This document shows positions 62,879 through 64,000 of a DNA stretch of 64,000 nt, in pieces. Both the position numbers and the translations under genes were made by a program. This stretch comes from Neolewinella xylanilytica (GTDB lineage: Bacteria; Bacteroidota; Bacteroidia; Chitinophagales; Saprospiraceae): the NCBI RefSeq assembly GCF_002934605.1, contig NZ_PTJC01000005.1:1116001-1180000 (forward strand), read 5' to 3'. The first letter of the stretch is position 1, and every line of letters begins with the position of its first letter. The notes under the pieces are model-generated. The model did not search any database and was not told where the DNA came from. It saw only the letters and a list, made by a program, of their open reading frames with translations.

Positions 62879-64000
62879 GTGTTACTCAGCCGTTACCTCC
62901 CCCACCTGATCTGTCTGCCCTTAGCTCTCCTATCCTTCTGGGGTAGCACCGAGGCACAAAACTGTGACGGCAGTACGGGACCCGTGATTTTCGCCGAGGA
63001 TTTTGGTTCCGGCGCCGGTCCGGGGGAACCCCTAGCTCCCGGAACTACCACGTACACCTACGGTTCCGTGGGTGGGGGAAACTATTCGGTCACGAACACG
63101 ACCGGAATCAATCGCGACCGCTGGCACGATGCGCCCGATCATACCGAGGGCGATGTAAATGGCTACGCCCTGGTCTTCGATGCTTCGGACGACCCGGGAA
63201 TTTTCTACCGCGCCACCTTCGACAGCCTCTGTGAGAATACCGACTACACCTTCTCGTGCTATGTGGCCAATGTCGTTCGGCCATTTGCCTGTGAAGGGAA
63301 CAGCATCGAACCCAATCTAAAGTTTTCCCTTTTCGATCCTGCCACCGGGAATAGCCTCGGCTCCGTGATTACCGGTTCTATTCCGACGACGGATACCCTC
63401 ACCTGGAATCAATTCTCCATTTCCTTTCGTACCCGCCCCGGTCAGCGCGACGTGGACATCGAGATCACCAACAATGCCATTGGCGGATGCGGCAACGACC
63501 TGGCCATCGATGATTTTCGTTTTAGCCGGTGCAATCCCGTCCGCGAACAGCGCTTTGATCTGTGCCAGCTACCGGAACAAATGGTGGTTGTTGGAGCGGA
63601 CACCCTTCGGACCCCCGGTGTATATGAGTCCTTTATCGACCTGCCGAACACCTGTAACGACAGTACCATCATCACTACCCTGTACGGGGAAGCGAGCTCC
63701 AACACGGTAGAAGTAATTGCAAGTTGCATCGGAGACGTCGTCACGGTAGACGGTGTCGATTACACGAGTGACACCGTTTTTATCGATACGATCGCTCACG
63801 CAGGAGGATGTGTTTCCACCGTCACCTACAACCTGACCTTTTCCGAAACCGTGACAACCGAATTACAAGCGACGATTTGTCAGGGTGATAGCCTGTTGTT
63901 TGCCGGAAGCTGGATAAAGGAAGAAGGAGTGTACCGGGATACCCTGACTTCGGTGAACGGATGCGATAGTAGTGTAGTCTATACGGTTCGAGCCGTTGAT
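62879..64000 (+). CDS. Secreted cysteine-rich repeat protein (3' end outside window)
   Basis: An open frame without stop runs to the window edge (374 codons from GTG at 62879; a TTG at 62873 is also possible). It begins with a signal peptide (LICLPLALLSFWGSTEA, cleavage near AQN), then a lectin-like or galactose-binding-like domain: VIFAEDFGSG, DRWHDAPDHTEGD, then ENTDYTFSCYVANV and FSISFRTRPGQRDVDIEI ... DLAIDDFRFSRC. From about residue 240 short repeats start, each with a Cys pair and DTL motif, such as CQGDSLLFAGSW ... YRDTLTSVNGCDSSVVYT. Such repeats are common in large T9SS-secreted gliding or adhesion proteins, so a sorting domain beyond the window is expected. Function beyond surface adhesion cannot be read. 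Confidence 0.85.
   Translation, partial: MLLSRYLPHLICLPLALLSFWGSTEAQNCDGSTGPVIFAEDFGSGAGPGEPLAPGTTTYTYGSVGGGNYSVTNTTGINRDRWHDAPDHTEGDVNGYALVFDASDDPGIFYRATFDSLCENTDYTFSCYVANVVRPFACEGNSIEPNLKFSLFDPATGNSLGSVITGSIPTTDTLTWNQFSISFRTRPGQRDVDIEITNNAIGGCGNDLAIDDFRFSRCNPVREQRFDLCQLPEQMVVVGADTLRTPGVYESFIDLPNTCNDSTIITTLYGEASSNTVEVIASCIGDVVTVDGVDYTSDTVFIDTIAHAGGCVSTVTYNLTFSETVTTELQATICQGDSLLFAGSWIKEEGVYRDTLTSVNGCDSSVVYTVRAVD

Noticed and set aside
1..64000. tRNA, rRNA or riboswitch genes
   Set aside because: No tRNA-like T-loop/acceptor pairing, rRNA segment or known riboswitch core was recognised by eye; a dedicated covariance search would be decisive.

Overview
The window looks like a chromosomal segment of a GC-rich Bacteroidota bacterium, probably a Saprospiria/Lewinella-like marine or sediment organism. 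The reasons are Bacteroidota-type promoter elements (TAnnTTTG, in one case with TTTG 19 nt upstream), almost no Shine-Dalgarno sequences, a type IX secretion C-terminal sorting domain on a large adhesin, a NusG-like UpxY regulator at the head of a polysaccharide locus, many lipoproteins with short N-terminal lipoboxes, and Bacteroidota-type repeats in a secreted protein at the right edge. The genus is an inference; no rRNA or tRNA gene is visible.

Left part (1-22.8 kb) is mostly housekeeping and signalling. It holds a partial membrane protein, a Tat-exported sugar isomerase-like lipoprotein, a phytochrome-like histidine kinase that seems to have lost its chromophore ligands, uvrA, and a REP-associated tyrosine transposase (RAYT) bracketed by repeated palindromes. 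A minus-strand run follows (rfbC, a DCC-family protein, a sulfotransferase, a beta-CASP nuclease, a lipoprotein), then a cyclophilin, a methyltransferase, a response regulator with a VWA-domain membrane protein, and a 1342-residue beta-helix adhesin built from five near-identical 444-447 bp repeats.

Middle and right part (22.9-62.6 kb) is one large surface-polysaccharide locus, all on the plus strand apart from one transposon relic. It begins with a promoter and a UpxY/NusG-like antiterminator. Next come dTDP-sugar genes (rfbB, rfbA), a PglK/MsbA-like ABC exporter, UDP-sugar dehydrogenase and epimerase genes, a PHP-type phosphatase, a Wza-like lipoprotein and a Wzc-like tyrosine kinase with a Gly-Tyr tail. 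An AT-rich stretch follows (a sialyltransferase-like enzyme, a GT2 enzyme, a frameshifted pyruvyltransferase and a decayed transposase), then a translationally coupled run of glycosyltransferases, an acetyltransferase, a Wzy-like membrane protein and a deacetylase. Near the right end lies a complete CMP-pseudaminic acid pathway (pseB, pseC, pseF, a pseG-pseH fusion, pseI) with its own, nearly leaderless promoter.

The pseudaminic acid cassette is bracketed by relics of one glycosyltransferase-wzy-wzy module. On its left is a scar that fuses the start of the glycosyltransferase to the end of a wzy. On its right are a truncated glycosyltransferase and two frameshifted wzy genes. An intact paralogue of the glycosyltransferase survives at 48.8 kb. 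Neither a Wzx flippase nor an initiating sugar-phosphate transferase is visible, so the ABC exporter is the best candidate for the lipid-linked oligosaccharide flippase. The window ends inside a secreted, cysteine-rich repeat protein.

The most novel signal is the REP family linked to the RAYT. At four sites, hairpins with different stem sequences keep the same asymmetric internal-loop pair (TCCGC facing TCTGC).
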